Shown here: one piece after another, positions 63,805-64,000 of the stretch
Layout of the letters: each line of letters begins with the position of its first letter
How positions within the stretch are numbered: the stretch's first letter is position 1
NCBI GenBank assembly: GCA_027531565.1
Contig: JAPZSB010000002.1
Location: 657,251 to 721,250, forward strand
Direction of reading: 5' to 3'
Source: Beijerinckiaceae bacterium
GTDB lineage: Bacteria > Pseudomonadota > Alphaproteobacteria > Rhizobiales > Beijerinckiaceae
DNA length: 64,000 nt
Made by a program: the position numbers and the translations under genes
Notes under the pieces: generated by a model
The model's database searches: none
What the model was told of the DNA's origin: nothing
What the model saw: only the letters and a program-made list of their open reading frames with translations

Positions 63805-64000
63805 CGAATCCTCCAGCGCTGCCGCGATGTCGGGCAGGGTTCCGGCTTGCGTTTTCAGGGGGGCAGGCATGAAGCGGGCGGGCTCTCCGGCCACCCCCCC
63901 CGGGTCGGTGAGTAGGTGTCCCTCAACCTCACCGCCACACGATATGTGGCCCGCGGGGGGAACGTCTGGGGGGGCGCCCGGGCCAAGATCGTCACCGGCG
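63805..64000. other. Right-edge region without a gene
   Basis: No gene starts here. The stretch has long G/C runs (eight C at 63894-63901, seven G at 63968-63974). The upstream part of the Csu operon, if present, is outside the window. Confidence 0.6.

Overview
This window is GC-rich chromosomal DNA from an alphaproteobacterium, most likely of the Hyphomicrobiales (Rhizobiales; a Bosea/Phreatobacter/Bradyrhizobium-like lineage). The evidence is gene order and protein character. carB-greA sits near an Lrp/trxB/LysR block, carA-yqeY is followed by dnaG-rpoD, UvrB has a long N-terminal extension, the primase has lost all its zinc ligands, there are orphan Bug/TTT solute receptors, and an ELM1-family gene overlaps trxB. 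Genus is inference only; no 16S rRNA is present. I count 61 protein genes, one tRNA with a CAU anticodon, and a set of hairpins and palindromic operator candidates. No CRISPR array, rRNA, insertion sequence or integrase is visible.

Layout. 1-9 kb: DUF2798 protein, amidase, a 27-residue membrane peptide, two small secreted proteins, uvrB, a NIT-domain chemoreceptor, a SemiSWEET transporter and a PQQ-type sugar dehydrogenase. 9-16.5 kb: Bug receptor, aspartate-type aminotransferase, periplasmic M15-like protein, EamA transporter, fatty-acyl-CoA ligase, MsrP, then a tandem REP-like repeat. 16.5-25 kb: LysR, trxB, ELM1, Lrp, greA, carB. 25-31 kb: an envelope operon (OmpA, LemA, M48 protease, GtrA), a methyltransferase, carA and yqeY. 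30.8-36.3 kb: a BrnT/BrnA toxin-antitoxin pair, dnaG, rpoD, and a low-GC DUF4145 gene wedged between two copies of the rpoD 3' end.

36-46 kb holds mostly small membrane, regulatory and metabolic genes, RlpA and the tRNA. 45.2-49 kb is a sulfonate/taurine-type ABC transporter with OsmC and YbaK proteins. 49-54.3 kb is a sugar-acid catabolic cluster (Bug receptor, GntR regulator, DHDPS-family enzyme, IlvD/Edd dehydratase, RraA-like aldolase) with a perfect 18-bp palindrome in its divergent promoter region. 54-59.6 kb: an ABC exporter, a two-subunit molybdenum hydroxylase and a CDP-alcohol phosphotransferase. The right end holds chaperone, usher and tip-adhesin genes of a Csu-type fimbrial operon whose start lies outside the window.

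The most unusual observation is at rpoD. The last eight codons plus stop (KLRSFLDN*) occur twice, 697 bp apart, with four differences that are all synonymous. Between them lies one foreign-looking DUF4145 (HEPN-like) gene with a zinc-ribbon N terminus. The arrangement looks like integration of a one-gene cassette at the 3' end of the housekeeping sigma factor, with the coding end rebuilt.
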